Assembly (NCBI GenBank): GCA_019448215.1
Contig: CP080408.1
Location: forward strand, 248,001-312,000
Direction of reading: 5' to 3'
DNA: 64,000 bases
Origin: Thalassovita mediterranea
GTDB taxonomy: Bacteria > Pseudomonadota > Alphaproteobacteria > Caulobacterales > Hyphomonadaceae
Shown here: in pieces, positions 17,632-26,206 of the stretch
How positions within the stretch are numbered: the first letter of the stretch is position 1
How the letters are laid out: the number at the start of each line of letters is the position of its first letter
Position numbers and translations under genes: made by a program
Notes under the pieces: generated by a model
Told to the model about the DNA's origin: nothing
The model's input: the letters and a program-made list of their open reading frames with translations, nothing else
Database searches by the model: none

Positions 17632-18531
17632 ATGGAAAGCTTGAGAACACCGGACGAGCGCTTTTCGAACCTGCCGGACTATGACTTTGAACCGCACTAT
17701 ATCGATACGCTCGAAGGCTATGACGGGCTCAGAATTCACTACATCGATGAGGGGCCGAAAGATGCGGACCGCGTCTTCCTGTGCCTGCATGGTCAGCCGA
17801 CCTGGAGTTACCTCTACAGGCGCATGATCCCTGTCTTCCTGGAAAGCGGCGCACGGGTCATCGCGCCTGACTGGCTTGGATTTGGCCGTTCCGACAAACC
17901 AGTGAGCGACGACGTCTATACGTTCAATTTCCACCGCAACATGATGCTGGCCTTCATCAAGGCGCTAGACCTGCAACGCATCACCCTGGTCTGCCAGGAC
18001 TGGGGCGGACTGCTCGGCCTGACAATCCCCATGGAAATGCCTGAGCGGTTTGAGCGGCTTCTCGTCATGAATACCGCCATCGCCACTGGAACGAGCCCTG
18101 GTGAAGGTTTCGACAGCTGGAAAGCGTTCAACCGCAGCCAGCCCGACCTGCCCATCGCCGCCCTCATGAAGCGGTCCACCCCGGTCCTGACGGATGCTGA
18201 AGCGGCAGCCTATGAGGCCCCCTATCCCGATCACCGTTACAAGGCGGGCGTGCGCCGCTTTCCTGAACTGGTGATGGTCGCGCCGGATATGGAGGGCGTC
18301 GATATCTCGAAGCGCGCTGCAGAGTTCTGGTCGAAGGACTGGACCGGCGACAGCTTCATGGCAATCGGCATGCAGGACCCTGTGCTGGGACCACCTATCA
18401 TGCGCGACCTTCAGAAAACCATTCGCGGCTGTCCTGAACCGATAGAAATTCCTGAAGGCGGGCACTTCGTGCAGGAGCATGGCGATCAGATCGCCCGTGC
18501 GGCCCTAAAGAAGTGGGGCGACCTCGCCTAG
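17632..18531 (+). CDS. dhmA: Haloalkane dehalogenase (subfamily HLD-I)
   Basis: Alpha/beta hydrolase of 299 residues predicted to hydrolyse carbon-halogen bonds of haloalkanes. The whole catalytic set is visible: nucleophile Asp123 followed by halide-binding Trp124 in CQDWGGLLG, second halide-binding Trp163 in FDSWKAF of the cap, acid Asp249 in GMQDPVLGP, and base His278 in EGGHFVQEHG; the oxyanion motif is HGQPTW. The two-Trp arrangement and position of the acid are those of HLD-I (DhlA/DhmA type). ATG 17632 gives the family N-terminus MESLRTPDERF, with GGGAGG 10 bases upstream. Natural substrates are unknown; marine relatives often carry it. Confidence 0.88.
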   Translation: MESLRTPDERFSNLPDYDFEPHYIDTLEGYDGLRIHYIDEGPKDADRVFLCLHGQPTWSYLYRRMIPVFLESGARVIAPDWLGFGRSDKPVSDDVYTFNFHRNMMLAFIKALDLQRITLVCQDWGGLLGLTIPMEMPERFERLLVMNTAIATGTSPGEGFDSWKAFNRSQPDLPIAALMKRSTPVLTDAEAAAYEAPYPDHRYKAGVRRFPELVMVAPDMEGVDISKRAAEFWSKDWTGDSFMAIGMQDPVLGPPIMRDLQKTIRGCPEPIEIPEGGHFVQEHGDQIARAALKKWGDLA

Positions 18532-18537
18532 GCCGTC

Positions 18538-19035
18538 TTACTCCATGAGAAACAGGTCCGTGTCATCCGGGCGCGCGCCAGCTGATGTCAGCATGGCGTG
18601 AACCTGCCCGCGGTGATGGGTCTGGTGATTGAAGATGTGCGTGACCAGAAGCCAGACCGGCTTGGCCATGTTGCGACCCGCAGCGCCTGAATACCATTCG
18701 AGTTCATCTCGAAGGCCCGCTTCGCTAAAGCCCGCGGACCAATCTTCGATAATACCATCCATGGCTTGCCGGTCAGCTTTCAGTCCCTGCCAGTCCGGCC
18801 AAAGCTTCAGCGTTTCATTGCCCGCGCACCCCGGCTTCTCGCACATGTCGAAACGCGACAGCCATATACGGTCAGCCCAGAGAATATGAGACAGAGTCTC
18901 GTGAATGGACCGGAAGAAGGCGCCGCGATCTTTGAGCCGGGCATCATTGCTGAGCGTGTCGGCCGCGCCGTAGAGGCTTTCATTCTGCCAGCGATTATAC
19001 CGCGCCATAAGACGCGCATGGTCCGGCATGATCAT
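18538..19035 (-). CDS. DinB-family protein
   Basis: 165 residues predicted as the DinB/YfiT four-helix bundle: LMARYNRWQNESLY at the start, FFRSIHETLSHILWADRIWLSRF, and VTHIFNHQTHHRGQVHAML near the C-terminus. The three metal-ligand His positions of the fold are available in HETLSHIL and NHQTHHRG. Family members are metal-dependent thiol transferases or of unknown function; this one cannot be assigned. It follows the DUF4112 gene by 36 bases. Start 19035 or 19029. Confidence 0.87.
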   Translation of the reverse strand: MIMPDHARLMARYNRWQNESLYGAADTLSNDARLKDRGAFFRSIHETLSHILWADRIWLSRFDMCEKPGCAGNETLKLWPDWQGLKADRQAMDGIIEDWSAGFSEAGLRDELEWYSGAAGRNMAKPVWLLVTHIFNHQTHHRGQVHAMLTSAGARPDDTDLFLME

Positions 19036-19071
19036 TGGCGGTTCCTCCCAGAAGAACCGCCAGACTACGCA

Positions 19072-19446
19072 TCAGGCACGGCTTGCGCCAACGTTTTTCA
19101 TTTCCCGCGCCTCATGCTTGTCGAGATGCTCTTTCAGCATTCTGGCGTTCTTGGCGTTGGCCTTGTGCGCAAAGTCAAACAGGTCGCCGACCAGCGGGAT
19201 CGCGCCGATGATCGTATCGACGAGCAGATTCCAGATCATCTTGGCAATCAGCCCGCCCGAGGCGCCTTCCTGCCGGGCCCTGTGAATAATGTAGAGACCC
19301 AGACCGCCTGAGACCGTATCGCCAATGCCGGGTATGAGGCCAATGATACCGTCCAGACCAAAGCGGAAATTGGTCCCCGGCAGTTTGAATTGGGTGTCCA
19401 GCAGCTTTGCCAGCCGGTCGATGTCGTCGCGCTTACCTGTCGGCAT
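19072..19446 (-). CDS. DUF4112 membrane protein
   Basis: 124 residues. The core [23 protein letters not shown] and [22 protein letters not shown] matches DUF4112, a family of small bacterial membrane proteins of unknown function with two short hydrophobic segments around the LIPGIGD turn. AAAGGA lies 9 bases upstream of ATG 19446. It is probably cotranscribed with the DinB-family gene. Confidence 0.87.
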   Translation of the reverse strand: MPTGKRDDIDRLAKLLDTQFKLPGTNFRFGLDGIIGLIPGIGDTVSGGLGLYIIHRARQEGASGGLIAKMIWNLLVDTIIGAIPLVGDLFDFAHKANAKNARMLKEHLDKHEAREMKNVGASRA

Positions 19447-19617
19447 GAATTAAAATCCTTTCACGTCTTCCAACGGCTATCGCAAGGACGCGTTCCCGCA
19501 TCGGCGCGCGCCAGTTCTCCGTCGCCTGCATTCGATTGGATTTGGACTAGCCTAGCCCGGCTTGCTCGATTAGGGTGCGGCGCAACAAAAGCATGTCCAT
19601 ACGGAGGAGACATCATC

Positions 19618-20826
19618 ATGAGAGAAGCAGTTATCGTTTCGACTGCCCGCACCGCCCTTACCAAGGCTGGCCGCGGCGCCCTCAACGACACCCACGGCAT
19701 CACCATGGCTGGCCATGCCATCAAAGGCGCGATCGAACGCGCTGGCATCGATGCGGCTGAAGTGGAGGACGTTTTCCTCGGTTCCGCGCAGCCAGAAGGC
19801 GCGACGGGCCACAATGTCGCTCGTAACGCAGCCCTCTGGGCAGGTTGCCCATCCTCGACCTCTGGCGCGACCATCAACCGTTTCTGTTCGTCTGGCCTGC
19901 AGGCCATCGCCAACGCAGCGCACACCGTTGTCAGCGAAGGCGCACCTGTCGCTATCGGCGGCGGCGTGGAATCGCTTTCGCTCGTGTCCCGCTCGGGCCA
20001 CATGAACACGCACCGCTATACTGAGCCTGAGCTCATGAAGAAGTGGCCAGCGATCTGGATGACCATGATCGAGACCGCCGAGATCGTTGCTGACCGCTAC
20101 AATGTGAGCCGTGAAGCCCAGGATGAGTACTCCGCTGAAAGCCAGCGCCGCACCGCTATCTTTCAGGAAAAAGGCTGGATGGCTGAAGAGATCGTCCCGC
20201 TGAAAACGAAGATGAAGCTCGTCAACAAGGAAACCGGCGAAGAGACCTATCAGGATGTCGTCGCAGACCGTGACGACTGTAACCGTCCAGGCACCACGTT
20301 TGAATCGCTTCAAGGCCTGAAGCCGGTCTTCTCCGGCGGCATGGTCGTGAAGGAAGGCAAGTACGTCACCGCTGGTAACGCCTCGCAACTTTCCGATGGC
20401 GCAGCAGCTGTCGTCGTCATGGAAGCGGCTGAAGCCAAGAAGCGCAACATTGAGCCGCTCGGCCGTTTCGTTGGCTTCAATGTCGCTGGCTGTGACCCGG
20501 ACGAAATGGGCATTGGCCCGGTCTTCGCCGTTCCACGCCTGCTTGAGCGCCACGGCCTCAAAGTCGACGATATCGATCTCTGGGAGCTGAACGAAGCCTT
20601 CGCTTCGCAGTGTCTCTATAGCCGCGACCGTCTCGGCATCGACCCTGAGAAGTACAATGTGAATGGCGGCTCGATCTCCATCGGCCACCCATTCGGCATG
20701 ACCGGTGCTCGTTGCACAGGCTCTTTGCTGCTTGAAGGCAAGCGTCGTGGCGCAAAATGGGGCGTTGTGACCATGTGTATCGGCGGCGGCATGGGTGCTG
20801 CTGGTCTTTTCGAGATCTACAGCTAA
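19618..20826 (+). CDS. Acetyl-CoA acetyltransferase family thiolase
   Basis: Thiolase of 402 residues. The acyl-carrying Cys90 is in [13 protein letters not shown], the base His in [16 protein letters not shown], and the second Cys in [12 protein letters not shown]. It starts [17 protein letters not shown] at ATG 19618, with GGAGGAG 8 bases upstream; longer in-frame extensions are not coding. It could be degradative (beta-oxidation, alongside the acyl-CoA dehydrogenase 3 kb away) or biosynthetic; the sequence does not decide. No FadB-type partner is adjacent. Confidence 0.94.
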   Translation: MREAVIVSTARTALTKAGRGALNDTHGITMAGHAIKGAIERAGIDAAEVEDVFLGSAQPEGATGHNVARNAALWAGCPSSTSGATINRFCSSGLQAIANAAHTVVSEGAPVAIGGGVESLSLVSRSGHMNTHRYTEPELMKKWPAIWMTMIETAEIVADRYNVSREAQDEYSAESQRRTAIFQEKGWMAEEIVPLKTKMKLVNKETGEETYQDVVADRDDCNRPGTTFESLQGLKPVFSGGMVVKEGKYVTAGNASQLSDGAAAVVVMEAAEAKKRNIEPLGRFVGFNVAGCDPDEMGIGPVFAVPRLLERHGLKVDDIDLWELNEAFASQCLYSRDRLGIDPEKYNVNGGSISIGHPFGMTGARCTGSLLLEGKRRGAKWGVVTMCIGGGMGAAGLFEIYS

Positions 20827-20874
20827 GGTGGTTCCGGGTCAGTCTTACCTAAACACCTGAGATTGGAGTTCTTG

Positions 20875-21195
20875 ATGAAATCACTCGCCCTTAGCGCAGG
20901 CCTACTCGCAATGGCCATCGTCCCAGCAGCTTGCACCTCGACATCGTCGGGCGGCAGTTCTGCCGGGATGCAGATGGTCTCGGTATCGCCCGCCCTCAAA
21001 GCAGAAATTCGCGGCCGGGGTCTCGATCCCGACGAAGAAATCTGCAAGCGCGAGGAACAGATGGGGTCGACCATCCCACGCAATATCTGCGCAACGCGCG
21101 CAGAGTGGGAAGCAAAATCCCGGGCGAGCAAGGATGGCACTCGTGACATCCAGAACAACGCCCTTCGCACCCGCGATCCAAACGCCGGCGGCTGA
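20875..21195 (+). CDS. Small lipoprotein, unknown function
   Basis: 106 residues. Lipoprotein signal MKSLALSAGLLAMAIVPAAC with Cys at residue 20, then a Ser/Gly-rich linker and a short domain containing EICKREEQMGSTIPRNIC and RAEWEAKSR. Two mature Cys could form a disulfide. ATG 20875 has GGAG upstream. No family recognised. It is followed by a strong terminator. Confidence 0.78.
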   Translation: MKSLALSAGLLAMAIVPAACTSTSSGGSSAGMQMVSVSPALKAEIRGRGLDPDEEICKREEQMGSTIPRNICATRAEWEAKSRASKDGTRDIQNNALRTRDPNAGG

Positions 21196-21221
21196 TCGCC
21201 GACTTTGACATTAGAAATTAT

Positions 21222-21252
21222 AAAGCCCCGGTCGATTGGCCGGGGCTTTTTC
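21222..21252 (+). terminator. Rho-independent terminator
   Basis: Perfect 10-bp stem AAAGCCCCGG (21222-21231) with CCGGGGCTTT (21240-21249), eight-base loop, ending in a T-rich tract. It closes the lipoprotein gene. Confidence 0.93.
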
Positions 21253-21303
21253 TTTGGGCGCAGACGATTACCTTTCGGACCTGTTCAAAGGAGGCATCCG
21301 CCC

Positions 21304-21990
21304 ATGATCCGCACGCTCATCCTCTCAGGCTCACTCGCCCTGCTCGCTGCATGCGGCGGCGCTGGCAGCAGCGAACAAGACAAGGCAACCGGCTTCATCA
21401 CGCCGGGGGCAACCGTTCCTGAAAGCGCCGAGCGCGGCGAAGATGGCGTCCCGCGCGATGATTATGGCCGCCCCTATGACTACAGGTTTCTCAGCCGTGA
21501 ACTTCCTGCCTTTACCGGCACGATGATTTCAGGTCCCCTCTTCTCCACGCAGGAGCTTGAGAACCAGTGGACGCTCATCGACGTCTGGGGGCTCTGGTGC
21601 GGCGACTGTATGGCCGATGCACCCTATGTCGAAGAACTCTGGAACGAGGTAGCTGGCAGCGATGAGCTGGCTTTCCTCTCGATCCACACACCGCCGAATG
21701 CCCAGCGCGCGGACGAGGCTTTCGGCCGTTACGGCTCGGTCGAAGCCTATTTCGAGGAGAAGGGATATTCCTATCCGACCATCGTCGATGAAGATGCCTC
21801 CATCCGCGAGACGCTCGGGATCGCCTGGACGCCGAGCTATATTCTCGTCGCCCCGGACCTCACCGTACAGGGCTTCCGCTCTGAACTCGCCGCTGCGGAC
21901 TCAGACGATCCGGTGGCTGATCTTCTCGCCGACATCGAAGAGGTGAAAGCGTCCTACACGCCCGGCGCACCGCGTCCTGTCGAAGACTGA
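21304..21990 (+). CDS. TlpA/ResA-like thioredoxin-fold lipoprotein
   Basis: 228 residues. Lipobox LLAAC with Cys at about residue 16. Thioredoxin fold with active site VWGLWCGDCMADAPYV (CGDC) and the cis-Pro segment AWTPSYILVAPDL. Predicted periplasmic, membrane-anchored thiol-disulfide enzyme of the TlpA/DsbE class, typically for reducing disulfides in cytochrome maturation or repair. AAGGAGG is 9 bases upstream of ATG 21304. The 3' end overlaps the convergent desaturase-family gene by 37 bases. Confidence 0.85.
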   Translation: MIRTLILSGSLALLAACGGAGSSEQDKATGFITPGATVPESAERGEDGVPRDDYGRPYDYRFLSRELPAFTGTMISGPLFSTQELENQWTLIDVWGLWCGDCMADAPYVEELWNEVAGSDELAFLSIHTPPNAQRADEAFGRYGSVEAYFEEKGYSYPTIVDEDASIRETLGIAWTPSYILVAPDLTVQGFRSELAAADSDDPVADLLADIEEVKASYTPGAPRPVED

Positions 21991-22778
21991 GGCGGCGACT
22001 TTAGAGGCTGGACGAGAAGCGGTAGCGGGTTCTGGTCGCCCGCGTCTCTCCAGCTGTCCTGCCCGATCTTCATCGCTTCATGGCCGGCCGCGGGCTGAGC
22101 CTGATACACCCTGAAGATACGGTCCCAGATCGACAGGCAGAAACCGAAATTCTGGTTTGCCTCGGCGCGGTGAACCGAATGATGCACCCGGTGCATGTCT
22201 GGCGTGACAACCAGCTTGCGCAGTACGCTGTCGATGCGCGGCGCGATCTTCCAGTTGGCGTGATTGAACTGGGCGAAAGCATTGAGGGCGACTTCAAAGC
22301 CGAACGCCGCCCAGGCCGGGATACCGAACAGGAAGACAACTGCCCCTTTCCAGACCAGCGAGACGATAATTTCTGCCGGGTGGAAGCGAAGCGCTGTCAT
22401 CACGTCGATATGCGGGTCCGAATGGTGGACGCGGTGCATGCGCCAGAGAAAGGGCACATGGTGCATGGCGACATGCTGGGCCCAGACGGCAAGATCCATG
22501 ACCAGGAACGCGGCGACAGCGACCAGCCAGACCGGCGCGTCAAACAGGTTGAGCACGCCAAACCCGGCCTCGTCCGCCAGAAGCGCGATGCCCGCAAGCC
22601 CGGCAGGCAGTACCAGCCGACCGATCACGGCGCCTGCGATGAAGATCGCACCTGCCCCCGGCCAGCGCTGCGCACGGGGAAGCGCCGCTTCGCGCCGGGG
22701 CGCCAGCATCTCCAGAAGGACGAGCGAGACGAAAACGCCCGCAAAAACACCCATGCGTATGAAGGTTTGTTGGTCCAA
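21954..22778 (-). CDS. Fatty acid hydroxylase / sterol desaturase superfamily protein
   Basis: 274 residues, about four membrane helices, with the di-iron His boxes of the superfamily: HVAMHH, HRVHHSDPH, then HANW, and HRVHHSVH. Such enzymes hydroxylate or desaturate lipids using O2. The final 30 residues (after HEAMKIGQDSW) are Pro-rich and lie partly in the overlap with the convergent thioredoxin gene. The substrate (carotenoid, hopanoid, fatty acid) is not decidable. Confidence 0.88.
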   Translation of the reverse strand: MDQQTFIRMGVFAGVFVSLVLLEMLAPRREAALPRAQRWPGAGAIFIAGAVIGRLVLPAGLAGIALLADEAGFGVLNLFDAPVWLVAVAAFLVMDLAVWAQHVAMHHVPFLWRMHRVHHSDPHIDVMTALRFHPAEIIVSLVWKGAVVFLFGIPAWAAFGFEVALNAFAQFNHANWKIAPRIDSVLRKLVVTPDMHRVHHSVHRAEANQNFGFCLSIWDRIFRVYQAQPAAGHEAMKIGQDSWRDAGDQNPLPLLVQPLKSPPQSSTGRGAPGV

Positions 22779-22839
22779 AACCTGCCCGTTCGTAGCTTAT
22801 AGAGCCAATATGAGAGCTCCCGCCCTCAATTGAAGCGCT

Positions 22840-22863
22840 ATGGCCTGCAATGCCGCAGGCCAT
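22840..22863 (+). other. Perfect hairpin upstream of the acidic-protein gene
   Basis: ATGGCCTGC (22840-22848) pairs with GCAGGCCAT (22855-22863) around a six-base loop, with five T following within nine bases on the plus strand. It lies in the 185-base gap between two divergent genes, 100 bases ahead of the gene at 22964. It may be a leader attenuator or a block to read-through; no plus-strand gene ends just before it. Confidence 0.5.
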
Positions 22864-22963
22864 GAAGTTTTTCGCTTCTGGCGGATACGCGCATCTTTGA
22901 CGCGCGTTTCATCCCGACTAGTGTAAACTGGCCCTCCTACTCCTGCTGGCGGAAAGACTTTTC

Positions 22964-24136
22964 ATGCTTCACCCATCGACAAAGAAACTCATCGACAGGC
23001 TGGCAGAAATGACCGCCCTCAAGCAGATCGACTGGGCAGAGACCGAAGATGGCGGCGTCGTCTACGCGACAGAGGGCTATTCCGTCCACCTGACCGACAC
23101 TCCGCCTCAAGTCGTATTGGCGACTGAGAAAGGCAAACTGCTTGAGGAGGCGTCAGAAGGTCTCCTCAAGGACACGCCTCATGAAGAGCACGGCAATTAT
23201 GGCGACCTGATCATCGCCGTCGTCAAGGAAGCGTCCCGCATCGCGAAGGGGACGGAAGCGGCTATCGATGCGCTGCTCGCAGGATTGAGCGGCCAGTCAC
23301 CAAACAAGCGCAAGTCAGATAGTGCCCCGGCTGCGACAGACGCCAAGACAGCCGTCGACGACGAGGATGAGGGCGAGCCCGACCTCCCCGTCGATGAAAG
23401 CATCCCGCCACGCGCCCTCCTCGAAGACGAACCTGAAGAACGCCTTCATGCAGGCTTCGACGAGGACGATGTCAGCGGCGCGGTCGCAAGACTGGCCGAT
23501 GAAGTAAACGGCCTCGGAAAAGCCGCGCGCGCTAGACCGGACACACAAAAAGAGAGTACGGCAGACGCCGACGCCCCATCGCCTGATGTCTGGGATGAGG
23601 CAGGCCCTGACGAAGGCAGCACGGAAACGGCACCGCAGGCGAAGAGCTACATTCCTTTCGGCCTTGGCGGCACGCAGGTCGCAGGGAGTGATGCATCAGA
23701 AAGCACGGCTGAAGATACCGACAGCGACGACGAAATTGAATCAGAACTCGGCGCAGCCTCGACGGGCATGACCGTCCCGAACGGCAGCGATCATGATGTG
23801 TCCATCGGCTATGACGAGGAAAATGAGCCGGGCGACGCCCCGCTTAGCTATCCGCTGAACCTGAAGGGCTTCCGCTCGCGGATCGATCCTGCGGCACCTG
23901 CAGCGACACCTGCTACTTCAGAGGATGAGGCCGACGGTCCAGACCCGGTCTCTTCGGCAGACCTTGATGCTGTCTCCCCTCCCGCCGAAGGCAAATCCAG
24001 CGGAGACGCCGATATCGAACTCTTCGATGAGGGCGAAGAACCTGCGCCTCAGCCAAAGCCTTCAAAGGCGAAGGACGAGGACAAGAAATCCGAGCGCCCG
24101 AAGAGACGCAAGTCCCGCTTCAATCCCTGGAGCTGA
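22964..24136 (+). CDS. Acidic, largely disordered protein of unknown function
   Basis: 390 residues. The first about 110 residues look folded (KKLIDRLAEMTALKQIDW, GVVYATEGYSVHL, LIIAVVKEASRIAKG). The rest is a low-complexity chain rich in Asp, Glu, Ala, Ser and Pro, ending in a strongly basic tail (KKSERPKRRKSRFNPWS). An isolated motif YIPFGLGG lies mid-chain. Such architecture, an ordered head, acidic linker and basic tip, is seen in scaffold or adaptor proteins, but I do not recognise a family. Codon use is like its neighbours. It is convergent with pbpC, 6 bases apart. Confidence 0.72.
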   Translation: MLHPSTKKLIDRLAEMTALKQIDWAETEDGGVVYATEGYSVHLTDTPPQVVLATEKGKLLEEASEGLLKDTPHEEHGNYGDLIIAVVKEASRIAKGTEAAIDALLAGLSGQSPNKRKSDSAPAATDAKTAVDDEDEGEPDLPVDESIPPRALLEDEPEERLHAGFDEDDVSGAVARLADEVNGLGKAARARPDTQKESTADADAPSPDVWDEAGPDEGSTETAPQAKSYIPFGLGGTQVAGSDASESTAEDTDSDDEIESELGAASTGMTVPNGSDHDVSIGYDEENEPGDAPLSYPLNLKGFRSRIDPAAPAATPATSEDEADGPDPVSSADLDAVSPPAEGKSSGDADIELFDEGEEPAPQPKPSKAKDEDKKSERPKRRKSRFNPWS

Positions 24137-24142
24137 GCGCGC

Positions 24143-26206
24143 CTAGCTGTCCCCAATGCCGATGACACGAACCCGCACCTCACTCGTGCGACCATCCTCA
24201 TCGACGGCGCGCACCTCATAGAAACCTGCGCGTGTCGGCTGCCAGATTGGCAGTCCCGCATCATCAATGTCCGACGGCTCGCCATCAATGAACCAGCGAA
24301 GTTTGCCTTCTCCGCGACCGGCAAACACGAACGGGCGCGCCGGTGCGCCATTGATCTCGCCTGACCAGAGTTCTGCGTCCTTTGGCGGGAAGAGGATGTG
24401 CGGCGCCTCTGCGCGCGAATGATCGAAGGATGTCAGCGCGCCGTCGGCTTCATGCTGTCGCTCTGGCATCAGGCGCGCGCCTGCATCGCCGTCACCGCCG
24501 AGGTGGTAGGCGGCGCGGTCTGCAACCTCGAACAGAATGGGCAACGCGGCGGTGCGCCCTGTCTCACCCGGGCGCGGTGCCCCGTCGGCGCGGCCCACCC
24601 AGACGACGATGGCGTGATCGCCCGAGACCCCAGCTGCCCAGGCATCGCGGAAGCCGTACGACGTCCCTGTCTTGAAAGCGACCTGCGGCGCATCCGCTGT
24701 CAGCCTGCCGGGCATGCGTCCTTCCGGCGTCGGCGCGCGGCGCAGGATGGACAGGATCTCGCCCGCGCTTTCAGCTTCCATCATGCGGAAGCCTTTCGCC
24801 GCGCGGCTTTCCGCTTCCTCCTCAGCCGTCCAGACCAGCGGCTTGGCACGGCCACCATCGCCCAGCGCAGCATAAAGTATCGCAAGCTCCCTCGCGGTCA
24901 GCCCTGCCCCGCCGAGTGCCAGCGCAAGGCCAAACTCATGATCGGCCCCGCCATAAATGCGCGGCGGCGCCCCGGCGAGCGCCAGAGTTGCGGCAAACCG
25001 CTCGGGCCCAACCCGGTCCAGCGCCAGCACAGCAGGCACGTTCAGCGAATGCTGGAGCGCATCGGACACGCGCACATCGCCCCTGAAGGTGCGGTCGAAA
25101 TTGTCCGGCTGATAGGAGGCGAACCGCTTTGGCAGGTCGGCAATCCGCGTCGAGGCGCTCGCCTCGCCATCATCGAAGGCCATGGCATAAATAAAAGGCT
25201 TTAGCGCTGAGCCGGGTGAGCGCGCCTGCGCCGTCAGGTCCAGCCAGCCGCCCGCAATGTCCCGCGACGCAGACCCGACAGCGGCCCTCACGGCGCGGGT
25301 CGGAATATCGACCACTAGGATTGCAAGCTGTGTCTCACGGCCTGCTTCCTTCGCATGGGCGAGCGCCAGCGCCTCCATCTCGGCCTGAAGGCGGGCGTCG
25401 AGGCTCGCGCGGACGTCGCCGCGAACGTCGCGGGCTGCGCGCGCCGTCGCATGCCAGGCCTCGGACGGGAAGGCATAGGCCCCTGTCGGCATCTGGCTGG
25501 TACGTGCCTCTTCAGCCCGGCCCGCGTCGAGATAGCCAAGCCGCTCCAGCTTGGCGACAATCGCCCGGCGGCCCGCATCGGCGCCTTGCGGCCGAAGGTC
25601 CGGCCGGCGCACTTCAGGGCTTTGTGGCAGGGCAATCAGGAGCGCGATCTGATCGTCGGACAGCCGGTCTGGTGAGCACCCGAAATAGCGCCAGCTCGCT
25701 GCTCGGATGCCCTCAATATTGCCGCCATAGGGCGTCAGGGTGAGGTAGAGCTCGAGGATTTCTTCCTTGCTCAGCCGCGCCTCGATCTGGTGCGCCCTGA
25801 ACATCTCGATCAGCTTCGATGGAATGGTCCGCGGGCGCGGCTCCAGAAGGCGTGCCGTCTGCATGGTGATGGTCGAGCCGCCGGATACGACGCGGCCCGC
25901 GAGCGCTGAACTCCATGCGGCGCGAACCATGCCGGTCCAGTCGACGCCGCCATGACGCCAGAAACGCTGGTCCTCAACCTCCAGAAGCGCCTCGATAAAG
26001 ACCGGGTCTACGTCTTCAAGACGTGCCTGAAAGCGCCAGTAATTGTCCGGTGTGGGAATGGCACGAAGTGGCCGCCCGCGCCGGTCACTGACCATCTGGG
26101 AGACGGTTTCGCCGCGCTCAAGCGGTGGCGGAAAAATCCTGTCCAGCGCGAACAGGACGGTCAGCGCCGCCGCAATGGCAATCGCTGACCGTTTCAGCCA
26201 GATCAT
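24143..26206 (-). CDS. pbpC: Penicillin-binding protein 1C
   Basis: Bifunctional-type class A PBP of 687 residues. An N-terminal membrane anchor (IAIAAALTVLFALDRIF) is followed by the glycosyltransferase domain, with catalytic Glu78 in LEVEDQRFWRHGGVDW and TMQTARLL, and then the transpeptidase domain with Ser333-x-x-Lys336 in RSPGSALKPF and KTGTSYGFRDAW. The last about 80 residues are the PBP1C C-terminal domain (APARPFVFAGRGEGKLRWF). It makes or repairs peptidoglycan; the partner alpha-2-macroglobulin is encoded just upstream with an ATGA overlap, the same pairing as yfhM-pbpC in E. coli. Confidence 0.95.
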   Translation of the reverse strand: MIWLKRSAIAIAAALTVLFALDRIFPPPLERGETVSQMVSDRRGRPLRAIPTPDNYWRFQARLEDVDPVFIEALLEVEDQRFWRHGGVDWTGMVRAAWSSALAGRVVSGGSTITMQTARLLEPRPRTIPSKLIEMFRAHQIEARLSKEEILELYLTLTPYGGNIEGIRAASWRYFGCSPDRLSDDQIALLIALPQSPEVRRPDLRPQGADAGRRAIVAKLERLGYLDAGRAEEARTSQMPTGAYAFPSEAWHATARAARDVRGDVRASLDARLQAEMEALALAHAKEAGRETQLAILVVDIPTRAVRAAVGSASRDIAGGWLDLTAQARSPGSALKPFIYAMAFDDGEASASTRIADLPKRFASYQPDNFDRTFRGDVRVSDALQHSLNVPAVLALDRVGPERFAATLALAGAPPRIYGGADHEFGLALALGGAGLTARELAILYAALGDGGRAKPLVWTAEEEAESRAAKGFRMMEAESAGEILSILRRAPTPEGRMPGRLTADAPQVAFKTGTSYGFRDAWAAGVSGDHAIVVWVGRADGAPRPGETGRTAALPILFEVADRAAYHLGGDGDAGARLMPERQHEADGALTSFDHSRAEAPHILFPPKDAELWSGEINGAPARPFVFAGRGEGKLRWFIDGEPSDIDDAGLPIWQPTRAGFYEVRAVDEDGRTSEVRVRVIGIGDS

